Source: Taudactylus pleione | Lineage: Eukaryota; Chordata; Amphibia; Anura; Myobatrachidae | NCBI GenBank assembly: GCA_031769625.1 | Contig: JAUIMM010001247.1 | Span: 496,501 to 560,500 of the forward strand | Direction of reading: 5' to 3' | Length of the DNA: 64,000 bases | Shown: in pieces, positions 27,425 through 40,654 of the stretch | How the letters are laid out: the number at the start of each line of letters is the position of its first letter | Numbering within the stretch: the stretch's first letter is position 1 | Notes under the pieces: model-generated | Database searches by the model: none | Seen by the model: the letters and a program-made list of their open reading frames with translations, nothing else | Told to the model about the DNA's origin: nothing | Translations under genes and position numbers: made by a program

Positions 27425-30400
27425 CACCCCCATAGTAGTAGCAGCAATGAGTGGGCACACACTACCTGCCCTATCACCCCCATAGTAGTAGCAGCAATGA
27501 GTGGGCACACACTACCTGCCCTATCACCCCCATAGTAGTAGCAGCAATGAGTGGGCACACACTAGCTGCCCTATCACCCCCATAGTAGTAGAAGCAATGA
27601 GTGGGCACACACTACCTGCCCTATCACCCCCATAGTAGTAGCAGCAATGTGTGGGCACACACTACCTGCCCTATCACCCCCATAGAAGTAGCAGCAATGA
27701 GTGGGCACACACTACCTGCCCTATCAACCCCATAGTAGTAGCAGCAATGAGTGGGCACACACTACCTGCCCTATCACCCCCATAGTAGTAGCAGCAATGA
27801 GTGGGCACACACCACCTGCCCTATCACCCCCATAGTAGTAGCAGCAATGAGTGGGCACACACCAGCTGCCCTATCACCCCTATAGTTGTAGCAGCAATGA
27901 GTGGGCACACACTACCTGCCCTATCACCCCCATAGTAGTAGCAGCAATGAGTGGGCACATACAACCTGCCCTATCACCCCCATAGTAGTAGCAGCAATGA
28001 GTGGGCACACACTACTTGCCCTATCACCCCCATAGTAGTAGCAGCAAAGAGTGGGCACACACTACCTTCCCTATCACCCCCATAGTAGTAGCAGCAATGA
28101 GTGGGCACACACTACCTGCCCTATCACCCCCATAGTAGTAGCAGCAATGAGTGGGCACACACTACCTTCCCTGTCACCCCCATAGTAGTAGCAGCAATGA
28201 GTGGGCACACACTACCTTCCCTGTCACCCCCATAGTAGTAGCAGCAATGAGTGGGCACACACTACCTGCCCTGTCACCCCCATAGTAGTAGCAGCAATGA
28301 GTGGGCACACACTATCTGCCCTGTCACCGCCATAATAGTAGCAGCAATGAGTGGCACACACTAGCTGCCCTATCACCCCCATAGTAGTAGCAGCAATGAG
28401 TGGGCACACACTACCTGCCCTATCACCCCCATAGTAGTATCAGCAATGAGTGGGCACACACTAGCTGCCCTATCACCCCCATAGTAGTAGCAATGAGTGG
28501 GCACACATTACCTGCTCTATCACCCCCATAGCAGAAGCAGCAATGAGTGGGCACACACTTCCTGCCCTATCACCCCCATAGTAGTAGCAGCAATGAGAGG
28601 GTACACACTACCTACCCTATCACCCCCACAGTAGTAGCAGCAATGAGTGGGCACACACTACCTGCCCAATCACCTCCATAGTAGTAGCAGCAATGATTGG
28701 GCACACACTAGCTGCCCTATCACCCCCATAGTAGTAGCAGCAATGAGTGGGCACACACTAGCTGCCCTGCCACCCCCATAGTAGTAGCAGCAATGAGTGG
28801 GTACACACTACCTACCCTATCACCCCCATAGTAGTAGCAGCAATGAGTGGGCACACACTTCCTGCCCTATCTCCTCCATAGTAGTAGCAGCAATGAGTGG
28901 GCACACACTAGCTGCCCTATCACCCCCATAGCAGTAGCAGCAATGAGTGGGCACACACTACCTACTCTATCACCTCCATAGTAGTAGCAGCAATGAGTGG
29001 CACACACTACCTGCCCTATCACCCCCATAGTAGCAGCAGCAATGAGTGGGTACACACTAGCTGCCCTATCACCCCCATAGTAGTAGCAGCAATGAGTGGG
29101 CACACACTACGTGCCCTATCACCCCCATAGTAGTAGCAGCAATGAGTGGGCACATACTACCTGCCCTATCACCCCCATAGTATTAGCAGCAATGAGTGGG
29201 CACACACTAGCTGCCCTATCACCCCCATAGTAGTAGCAGCAATGAGTGGGCACACACTACCTGCCCTATCACCCCCATAGAAGTAGCAGCAATGAGTGGG
29301 CACACACTACCTGCCCTATCACCCCCATAGTAGTAGCAGCAATGATTGGGCACACACTAGCTGCCCTATCACCTCCATAGTAGTAGCAGCAATGAGTGGG
29401 CACACACTAGCTACCCTATCACCTCCACAGTAGTAGCAGCAATGAGTGGGCACACACTACCTGCCCTGTCACCCACCTTAGTAGTTGCAGCAATGAGTGG
29501 GCACACACTACCTGCCCTATCACCCCCATAGTAGAAGCAGCAATGAGTGGGCACACACTACCTGCCCTGTCACCCCCTTAGTAGTAGTAGAAATGAGTGG
29601 GCACACACTACCTGCCCTATCACCCCGATAGTAGTAGCAGCAATGAGTGGGTACACACTAGCTGCCCTATCACCCCCATAGTAGTAGCAGCAATGAGTGG
29701 GCACACACTACCTGCCCTATCACCCCCATTGTAGTAGCAGCAATGATTGGGCACACACTACCTGCCCTGTCACCCCCATAGTTGTAGCAGCAATGAGTGG
29801 GCACACACTACCTGCCCTATCACCCCCATAGTAGTTGCAGCAATGAGTGGGCACACACTACCTGCCCTATCACCCCCATTGTAGTAGCAGCAATGATTGG
29901 GCACACAATACCTGCCCTGTCACCCCCATAGTAGTAGCAGCAATGAGTGGGCACACACTACCTGCCCTATCACCCCCATAGTAGTAGCAGCAATGAGTGG
30001 GCACACACTACCTGCCCTATCACCCCCATAGTAGTAGCAGCAATGAGTGGGCACACACTAGCTGCCCTATCACCCCCATAGTAGTAGAAGCAATGAGTGG
30101 GCACACACTACCTGCCCTATCACCCCCATAGTAGTAGCAGCAATGTGTGGGCACACACTACCTGCCCTATCACCCCCATAGAAGTAGCAGCAATGAGTGG
30201 GCACACACTACCTGCCCTATCAACCCCATAGTAGTAGCAGCAATGAGTGGGCACACACTACCTGCCCTATCACCCCCATAGTAGTAGCAGCAATGAGTGG
30301 GCACACACCACCTGCCCTATCACCCCCATAGTAGTAGCAGCAATGAGTGGGCACACACCAGCTGCCCTATCACCCCTATAGTTGTAGCAGCAATGAGTGG

Positions 30401-32416
30401 GCACACACTACCTGCCCTATCACCCCCATAGTAGTAGCAGCAATGAGTGGGCACATACAACCTGCCCTATCACCCCCATAGTAGTAGCAGCAATGAGTGG
30501 GCACACACTACTTGCCCTATCACCCCCATAGTAGTAGCAGCAAAGAGTGGGCACACACTACCTTCCCTATCACCCCCATAGTAGTAGCAGCAATGAGTGG
30601 GCACACACTACCTGCCCTATCACCCCCATAGTAGTAGCAGCAATGAGTGGGCACACACTACCTTCCCTGTCACCCCCATAGTAGTAGCAGCAATGAGTGG
30701 GCACACACTACCTTCCCTGTCACCCCCATAGTAGTAGCAGCAATGAGTGGGCACACACTACCTGCCCTGTCACCCCCATAGTAGTAGCAGCAATGAGTGG
30801 GCACACACTATCTGCCCTGTCACCGCCATAGTAGTAGCAGCAATGAGTGGCACACACTAGCTGCCCTTTCACCCCCATAGTAGTAGCAGCAATGAGTGGG
30901 CACACACTACCTGCCCTATCACCCCCATAGTAGTATCAGCAATGAGTGGGCACACACTAGCTGCCCTATCACCCCCATAGTAGTAGCAATGAGTGGGCAC
31001 ACATTACCTGCTCTATCACCCCCATAGCAGAAGCAGCAATGAGTGGGCACACACTTCCTGCCCTATCACCCCCATAGTAGTAGCAGCAATGAGAGGGTAC
31101 ACACTACCTACCCTATCACCCCCATAGTAGTAGCAGCAATGAGTGGGCACACACTACCTGCCCAATCACCTCCATAGTAGTAGCAGCAATGATTGGGCAC
31201 ACACTAGCTGCCCTATCACCCCCATAGTAGTAGCAGCAATGAGTGGGCACACACTAGCTGCCCTGCCACCCCCATAGTAGTAGCAGCAATGAGTGGGTAC
31301 ACACTACCTACCCTATCACCCCCATAGTAGTAGCAGCAATGAGTGGGCACACACTTCCTGCCCTATCTCCTCCATAGTAGTAGCAGCAATGAGTGGGCAC
31401 ACACTAGCTGCCCTATCACCCCCATAGCAGTAGCAGCAATGAGTGGGCACACACTACCTACTCTATCACCTCCATAGTAGTAGCAGCAATGAGTGGCACA
31501 CACTACCTGCCCTATCACCCCCATAGTAGCAGCAGCAATGAGTGGGTACACACTAGCTGCCCTATCACCCCCATAGTAGTAGCAGCAATGAGTGGGCACA
31601 CACTACGTGCCCTATCACCCCCATAGTAGTAGCAGCAATGAGTGGGCACATACTACCTGCCCTATCACCCCCATAGTATTAGCAGCAATGAGTGGGCACA
31701 CACTAGCTGCCCTATCACCCCCATAGTAGTAGCAGCAATGAGTGGGCACACACTACCTGCCCTATCACCCCCATAGAAGTAGCAGCAATGAGTGGGCACA
31801 CACTACCTGCCCTATCACCCCCATAGTAGTAGCAGCAATGATTGGGCACACACTAGCTGCCCTATCACCTCCATAGTAGTAGCAGCAATGAGTGGGCACA
31901 CACTAGCTACCCTATCACCTCCACAGTAGTAGCAGCAATGAGTGGGCACACACTACCTGCCCTGTCACCCACCTTAGTAGTTGCAGCAATGAGTGGGCAC
32001 ACACTACCTGCCCTATCACCCCCATAGTAGAAGCAGCAATGAGTGGGCACACACTACCTGCCCTGTCACCCCCTTAGTAGTAGTAGAAATGAGTGGGCAC
32101 ACACTACCTGCCCTATCACCCCCATAGTAGTAGCAGCAATGAGTGGGTACACACTAGCTGCCCTATCACCCCCATAGTAGTAGCAGCAATGAGTGGGCAC
32201 ACACTACCTGCCCTATCACCCCCATTGTAGTAGCAGCAATGATTGGGCACACACTACCTGCCCTGTCACCCCCATAGTTGTAGCAGCAATGAGTGGGCAC
32301 ACACTACCTGCCCTATCACCCCCATAGTAGTTGCAGCAATGAGTGGGCACACACTACCTGCCCTATCACCCCCATTGTAGTAGCAGCAATGATTGGGCAC
32401 ACAATACCTGCCCTGT
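27425..32416. repeat. Array A higher-order block 4: two 2496-bp copies (C1, C2)
   Basis: C1 (27425-29920) and C2 (29921-32416) match at a constant offset of 2496 bp. Landmarks include GCACATACAACC (27961/30457), CTATCTCCTCC (28871/31367) and ACCCACCTTAG (29471/31967). I noted about four single-base differences (near 28334, 28368, 28630 and 29620), so this pair is young. The boundaries are placed by where the offset starts and stops and may be off by a unit. Confidence 0.85.
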
Positions 32417-35400
32417 CACCACCATAGTAGTAGCAGCAATGAGTGGGCACACACTACCTGCCCTGTCACCTCCATAGTAGTAGCAGCAATGATTGGGCAC
32501 ACACTACCTTCCCTATCACCCCCATAGTAGTAGCAGCAATAAGTGGGCACACACTAGCTGCCCTATCACCCCCATAGTAGTAGCAGCAATGAGTGGGCAC
32601 ACACTACCTGCCCTATCAGCTCCATAGTAGTAGCAGCAAGGAGTGGGCACACACTAGCTGCCCTATCACCCCCATAGTAGTAGCAGCAATGAGTTGGCAT
32701 ACACTACCTGCCCTATCACCCCCATAGTAGTAGCAGCAATGAGTGGGCACAAACTACCTGCCCTATCACCCCCATAGTAGTAGCAGCAATGAGTGGGCAC
32801 ACACTACCTGCCCTATCACCCCCATAGTAGTAGCAGCAATGAGTGGGCACACACTACCTGCCCTATCACCCCCATAGTAGTAGCAGCAATGAGTGGGCAC
32901 ACACTACCTGCCCTATCACCCCATAGTAGTTGCAGCAATGAGTGGGCACACACTACCTGCCCTATCACACCAATAGTAGTAGCAGCAATGAGTGGGCACA
33001 CACTAGCTGCCCTATCAACCCCATAGTAGTAGCAACAATGATTGGGCACACACTACCTGCCCTATCACCCCCATAGTAGTAGCAGCAATGAGTGGGCACA
33101 CACTACCTGCCCTATCACCCCCATAGTAGTAGCAGCAATGAGTGGGCACACACTACCTGCCCTATCACCCCCATAGTAGTAGCAGCAATGAGTGGGCACA
33201 CACTACCTGCCCTATCAGCCCCATAGTAGTAGCAGCAATGAGTGGGCACACACTACCTGCCCTATCACCCCCATAGTAGTAGCAGCAATGAGTGGGCACA
33301 CACTACCTGCCCTATCAGCCCAATAGTAGTAGCAGCAATGAGTGGGCACACACTACCTGCCCTATCAGCCCCATAGTAGTAGCAGCAATGAGTGGGCACA
33401 CACTACCTGCCCTATCACCCCCATAGAAGTAGCAGCAATGAGTGGGCACACACTACCTGCCCTATCAACCCCATAGTAGTAGCAGCAATGAGTGGGCACA
33501 CACTACCTGCCCTATCACCCCCATAGTAGTAGCAGCAAAGAGTGGGCACACACTACCTTCCCTATCACCCCCATAGTAGTAGCAGCTATGAGTGGGCACA
33601 CACTACCTGCCCTATCACCCCCATAGTAGTAGCAGCAATGAGTGGGCACACACTACCTTCCCTGTCACCCCCATAGTAGTAGCAGCAATGAGTGGGCACA
33701 CACTACCTTCCCTGTCACCCCCATAGTAGTAGCAGCAATGAGTGGGCACACACTACCTGCCCTCTCACCCCCATAGTAGTAGCAGCAATGAGTGGGCACA
33801 CACTACCTGCCCTGTCACCGCCATAGTAGTAGCAGCAATGAGTGGCACACACTAGCTGCCCTATCACCCCCATAGTAGTAGCAGCAATGAGTGGGCACAC
33901 ACTACCTGCCCTATCACCCCCATAGTAGTATCAGCAATGAGTGGGCACACACTAGCTGCCCTATCACCCCCATAGTAGTAGCAATGAGTGGGCACACATT
34001 ACCTGCTCTATCACCCCCATAGCAGAAGCAGCAATGAGTGGGCACACACTTCCTGCCCTATCACCCCCATAGTAGTAGCAGCAATGAGAGGGTACACACT
34101 ACCTACCCTATCACCCCCATATTAGTAGCAGCAATGAGTGGGCACACACTACCTGCCCTATCACCTCCATAGTAGTAGCAGCAATGATTGGGCACACACT
34201 AGCTGCCCTATCACCCCCATAGTAGTAGCAGCAATGAGTGGGCACACACTAGCTGCCCTACCACCCCCATAGTAGTAGCAGCAATGAGTGGGTACACACT
34301 ACCTACCCTATCACCCCCATAGTAGTAGCAGCAATGAGTGGGCACACACTTCCTGCCCTATCTCCTCCATAGTAGTAGCAGCAATGAGTGGGCACACACT
34401 AGCTGCCCTATCACCCCCATAGCAGTAGCAGCAATGAGTGGGCACACACTACCTACTCTATCACCTCCATAGTAGTAGCAGCAATGAGTGGCACACACTA
34501 CCTGCCCTATCACCCCCATAGTAGTAGCAGCAATGAGTGGGTACACACTACCTGCCCTATCACCCCCATAGTAGTAGCAGCAATGAGTGGGCACACACTA
34601 CGTGCCCTATCACCCCCATAGTAGTAGCAGCAATGAGTGGGCACATACTACCTGCCCTATCACCCCCATAGTATTAGAAGCAATGAGTGGGCACACACTA
34701 GCTGCCCTATCACCCCCATAGTAGTAGCAGCAATGAGTGGGCACACACTACCTGCCCTATCACCCCCATAGAAGTAGCAGCAATGAGTGGGCACACACTA
34801 CCTGCCCTATCACCCCCATAGTAGTAGCAGCAATGAGTGGGCACACACTACCTGCCCTATCACCCCCATAGTAGTAGCAGCAATGATTGGGCACACACTA
34901 GCTGCCCTATCACCCCCATAGTAGTAGCAGCAATGAGTGGGCACACACTAGCTGCCCTATCACCCCCATAGTAGTAGCAGCAATGAGTGGGCACACACTA
35001 CCTACCCTATCACCTCCACAGTAGTATCAGCAATGAGTGGGCACACACTACCTGCCCTGTCACCCACCTTAGTAGTTGCAGCAATGAGTGGGCACACACT
35101 ACCTGCCCTATCACCCCCATTGTAGTAGTAGCAATGAGTGGGCACACACTACCTGCCCTGTCACCCCCTTAGTAGTAGTAGAAATGAGTGGGCACACACT
35201 ACCTGCCCTATCACCCCCATAGTAGTAGCAGCAATGAGTGGGTACACACTAGCTGCCCTATCACCCCCATAGTAGTAGCAGCAATGAGTGGGCACACACT
35301 ACCTGCCCTGTCACCCCCATTGTAGTAGCAGCAATGATTGGGCACACACTACCTGCCCTGTCACCCCCATAGTTGTAGCAGCAATGAGTGGGCACACACT

Positions 35401-38400
35401 ACCTGCCCTATCACCCCCATAGTAGTTGCAGCAATGAGTGGGCACACACTACCTGCCCTATCACCCCCATTGTAGTAGCAGCAATGATTGGGCACACAAT
35501 ACCTGCCCTGTCACCACCATAGTAGTAGCAGCAATGAGTGGGCACACACTACCTGCCCTGTCACCTCCATAGTAGTAGCAGCAATGATTGGGCACACACT
35601 ACCTTCCCTATCACCCCCATAGTAGTAGCAGCAATAAGTGGGCACACACTAGCTGCCCTATCACCCCCATAGTAGTAGCAGCAATGAGTGGGCACACACT
35701 ACCTGCCCTATCAGCTCCATAGAAGTAGCAGCAAGGAGTGGGCACACACTAGCTGCCCTATCACCCCCATAGTAGTAGCAGCAATGAGTTGGCATACACT
35801 ACCTGCCCTATCACCCCCATAGTAGTAGCAGCAATGAGTGGGCACAAACTACCTGCCCTATCACCCCCATAGTAGTAGCAGCAATGAGTGGGCACGCACT
35901 ACCTGCCCTATCACCCCCATAGTAGTAGCAGCAATGAGTGGGCACACACTACCTGCCCTATCACCCCATAGTAGTTGCAGCAATGAGTGGGCACACACTA
36001 CCTGCCCTATCACACCAATAGTAGTAGCAGCAATGAGTGGGCACACACTACCTGCCCTATCAGCCCCATAGTAGTAGCAGCAATGAGTGGGCACACACTA
36101 CCTGCCCTATCACCCCCATAGTAGTAGCAGCAATGAGTGGGCACACACTACCTGCCCTATCAGCCCCATAGTAGTAGCAGCAATGAGTGGGCACACACTA
36201 CCTGCCCTATCAGCCCCATAGTAGTAGCAGCAATGAGTGGGCACACACTACCTGCCCTATCACCCCCATAGAAGTAGCAGCAATGAGTGGGCACACACTA
36301 CCTGCCCTATCAACCCCATAGTCGTAGCAGCAATGAGTGGGCACACACTACCTGCCCTATCACCCCCATAGTAGTAGCAGCAATGAGTGGGCACACACCA
36401 CCTGCCCTATCACCCCCATAGTAGTAGCAGCAATGAGTGGGCACACACCAGCTGCCCTATCACCCCTATAGTTGTAGCAGCAATGAGTGGGCACACACTA
36501 CCTGCCCTATCACCCCCATAGTAGTAGCAGCAATGAGTGGGCACATACAACCTGCCCTATCACCCCCATAGTAGTAGCAGCAATGAGTGGGCACACACTA
36601 CCTGCCCTATCACCCCCATAGTAGTAGCAGCAAAGAGTGGGCACACACTACCTTCCCTATCACCCCCATAGTAGTAGCAGCTATGAGTGGGCACACACTA
36701 CCTGCCCTATCACCCCCATAGTAGTAGCAGCAATGAGTGGGCACACACTACCTGCCCTGTCACCCCCATAGTAGTAGCAGCAATGAGTGGGCACACACTA
36801 CCTGCCCTGTCACCGCCATAGTAGTAGCAGCAATGAGTGGCACACACTAGCTGCCCTATCACCCCCATAGTAGTAGCAGCAATGAGTGGGCACACACTAC
36901 CTGCCCTATCACCCCCATAGTAGTATCAGCAATGAGTGGGCACACACTAGCTGCCCTATCACCCCCATAGTAGTAGCAATGAGTGGGCACACATTACCTG
37001 CTCTATCACCCCCATAGCAGAAGCAGCAATGAGTGGGCACACACTTCCTGCCCTATCACCCCCATAGTAGTAGCAGCAATGAGAGGGTACACACTACCTA
37101 CCCTATCACCCCCATAGTAGTAGCAGCAATGAGTGGGCACACACTACCTGCCCTATCACCTCCATAGTAGTAGCAGCAATGATTGGGCACACACTAGCTG
37201 CCCTATCACCCCCATAGTAGTAGCAGCAATGAGTGGGCACACACTAGCTGCCCTACCACCCCCATAGTAGTAGCAGCAATGAGTGGGTACACACTACCTA
37301 CCCTATCACCCCCATAGTAGTAGCAGCAATGAGTGGGCACACACTTCCTGCCCTATCTCCTCCATAGTAGTAGCAGCAATGAGTGGGCACACACTAGCTG
37401 CCCTATCACCCCCATAGCAGTAGCAGCAATGAGTGGGCACACACTACCTACTCTATCACCTCCATAGTAGTAGCAGCAATGAGTGGCACACACTACCTGC
37501 CCTATCACCCCCATAGTAGTAGCAGCAATGAGTGGGTACACACTAGCTGCCCTATCACCCCCATAGTAGTAGCAGCAATGAGTGGGCACACACTACGTGC
37601 CCTATCACCCCCATAGTAGTAGCAGCAATGAGTGGGCACATACTACCTGCCCTATCACCCCCATAGTATTAGCAGCAATGAGTGGGCACACACTAGCTGC
37701 CCTATCACCCCCATAGTAGTAGCAGCAATGAGTGGGCACACACTACCTGCCCTATCACCCCCATAGAAGTAGCAGCAATGAGTGGGCACACACTACCTGC
37801 CCTATCACCCCCATAGTAGTAGCAGCAATGATTGGGCACACACTAGCTGCCCTATCACCCCCATAGTAGTAGCAGCAATGAGTGGGCACACACTAGCTGC
37901 CCTATCACCCCCATAGTAGTAGCAGCAATGAGTGGGCACACACTACCTACCCTATCACCTCCACAGTAGTAGCAGCAATGAGTGGGCACACACTACCTGC
38001 CCTGTCACCCACCTTAGTAGTTGCAGCAATGAGTGGGCACACACTACCTGCCCTATCACCCCCACAGTAGTAGCAGCAATGAGTGGGCACACACTACCTG
38101 CCCTGTCACCCCCTTAGTAGTAGTAGAAATGAGTGGGCACACACTACCTGCCCTATCACCCCCATAGTAGTAGCAGCAATGAGTGGGTACACACTAGCTG
38201 CCCTATCACCCCCATAGTAGTAGCAGCAATGAGTGGGCACACACTACCTGCCCTATCACCCCCATTGTAGTAGCAGCAATGATTGGGCACACACTACCTG
38301 CCCTGTCACCCCCATAGTTGTAGCAGCAATGAGTGGGCACACACTACCTGCCCTATCACCCCCATAGTAGTTGCAGCAATGAGTGGGCACACACTACCTG

Positions 38401-39409
38401 CCCTATAACCCCCATTGTAGTAGCAGCAATGATTGGGCACACAATACCTGCCCTGTCACCACCATAGTAGTAGCAGCAATGAGTGGGCACACACTACCTG
38501 CCTTGTCACCTCCATAGTAGTAGCAGCAATGATTGGGCACACACTACCTTCCCTATCACCCCCATAGTAGTAGCAGCAATAAGTGGGCACACACTAGCTG
38601 CCCTATCACCCCCATAGTAGTAGCAGCAATGAGTGGGCACACACTACCTGCCCTATCAGCTCCATAGTAGTAGCAGCAAGGAGTGGGCACACACTAGCTG
38701 CCCTATCACCCCCATAGTAGTAGCAGCAATGAGTTGGCATACACTACCTGCCCTATCACCCCCATAGTAGTAGCAGCAATGAGTGGGCACAAACTACCTG
38801 CCCTATCACCCCCATAGTAGTAGCAGCAATGAGTGGGCACACACTACCTGCCCTATCACCCCCATAGTAGTAGCAGCAATGAGTGGGCACACACTACCTG
38901 CCCTATCACCCCCATAGTAGTAGCAGCAATGAGTGGGCACACACTACCTGCCCTATCACCCCATAGTAGTTGCAGCAATGAGTGGGCACACACTACCTGC
39001 CCTATCACACCAATAGTAGTAGCAGCAATGAGTGGGCACACACTAGCTGCCCTATCACCCCCATAGTAGTAGCAACAATGATTGGGCACACACTACCTGC
39101 CCTATCACCCCCATAGTAGTAGCAGCAATGAGTGGGCACACACTTCCTGCCCTATCACCCCCATAGTAGTAGCAGCAATGAGTGGGCACACACTACCTGC
39201 CCTATCACCCCCATAGTAGTAGCAGCAATGAGTGGGCACACACTACCTGCCCTATCAGCCCCATAGTAGTAGCAGCAATGAGTGGGCACACACTACCTGC
39301 CCTATCACCCCCATAGTAGTAGCAGCAATGAGTGGGCACACACTACCTGCCCTATCAGCCCCATAGTAGTAGCAGCAATGAGTGGGCACACACTACCTGC
39401 CCTGTCACC
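32417..39409. repeat. Array A block 4 continued: copies C3, C4 at 2995-bp offset
   Basis: The CTATCTCCTCC landmark recurs at 31367, 34362 and 37357, each step 2995 bp. Each later copy carries an added segment (32.4-33.4, 35.5-36.25 and 38.45-39.4 kb) with a 49-bp TCACCCCATAG unit and a CACACCAATAG unit (32971, 36016, 39011). C3 lacks exactly 250 bp (five units) near 33.5 kb that C2 and C4 keep: the CAACC-to-AAAGAG distance is 71 bp in C3 and 321 bp in the others. C4 lacks two CCTTCCCTGTC units that C1-C3 have. Confidence 0.85.
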
Positions 39410-40654
39410 CCCTTAGTAGTAGTAGAAATGAGTGGGCACACACTACCTGCCCTATCACCCCCATAGAAGTAGCAGCAATGAGTGGGTACATACTAGCTGC
39501 CCTATCACCCCCATAGTAGTAGCAGCAATGAGTGGGCACACACTACCTGCCCTATCACCCCCATTGTAGCAGCAGCAATGATTGGGCACACACTACCTGC
39601 CCTGTCACCCCCATAGTAGTAGCAGCAATGAGTGGGCACACACTACCTGCCCTATCACCCCCATAGTAGTTGCAGTAATGAGTGGGCACACACTACCTGC
39701 CCTATCACCCCCATTGTAGTAGCAGCAATGATTGGGCACACAATACCTGCCCAGTCACCACCATAGTAGTAGCAGCAATGAGTGGGCACACACTACCTGC
39801 CCTGTCACCTCCATAGTCGTAGCAGCAATGAGTGGGCACACACTACCTGCCCTATCACCCCCATAGTAGTAGCAGCAATAATTGGGCACACACTAGCTGC
39901 CCTATCACCCCCATAGTAGTAGCAGCAATGAGTGGGCACACACTACCTGCCCTATCAGCTCCATAGTAGTAGCAGCAAGGAGTGGGCACACACTAGCTCC
40001 CCTATCACCCCCATAGTAGTAGCAGCAATGAGTGGGCACACACTACCTGCCCTATCACCCCCATAGTAGTAGCAGCAATGAGTGGGCACAAACTACCTGC
40101 CCTATCACCCCCATAGTAGTAGCAGCAATGATTGGGCACACACTACCTGCCCTATCACCCCCATAGTAGTAGCAGCAATGAGTGGGCACACACTACCTGC
40201 CCTATCACCCCCATAGTAGTAGCAGCAATGAGTGGGCACACACTACCTGCCCTATCACCCCATAGTAGTTGCAGCAATGAGTGGGCACACACTACCTGCC
40301 CTATCACCCCATAGTAGTTGCAGCAATGAGTGGGCACACACTAGCAGCCCTATCACCCCCATAGTAGTAGCAGCAATGAGTGGGCACACACTAGCAGCCC
40401 TATCACCCCCATAGTAGTAGCAACAATGATTGGGCACACACTACCTGCCCTATCACCCCCATAGTAGTAGCAGCAATGAGTGGGCACACACTACCTGCCC
40501 TATCACCCCCATAGTAGTAGCAGCAATGAGTGGGCACACACTACCTGCCCTATCACCCCCATAGTAGTAGCAGCAATGAGTGGGCACACACTACCTGCCC
40601 TATCAGCCCCATAGTAGTAGCAGCAATGAGTGGGCACACACTACCTGCCCTATC
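39410..40654. repeat. Partial fifth copy of block 4 (offset 1299 bp)
   Basis: This segment repeats about 38111-39355 at an offset of 1299 bp, beginning with a CTGTCACCCCCTTAG unit (38111/39410) and including the GATTGGGCACACAATACC and TCAGCTCC units. It is more diverged than C1-C4 and carries private changes (CTAGCAGCCC twice, near 40340 and 40390, and a doubled 49-bp TCACCCCATAG unit near 40256 and 40306). Confidence 0.75.
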
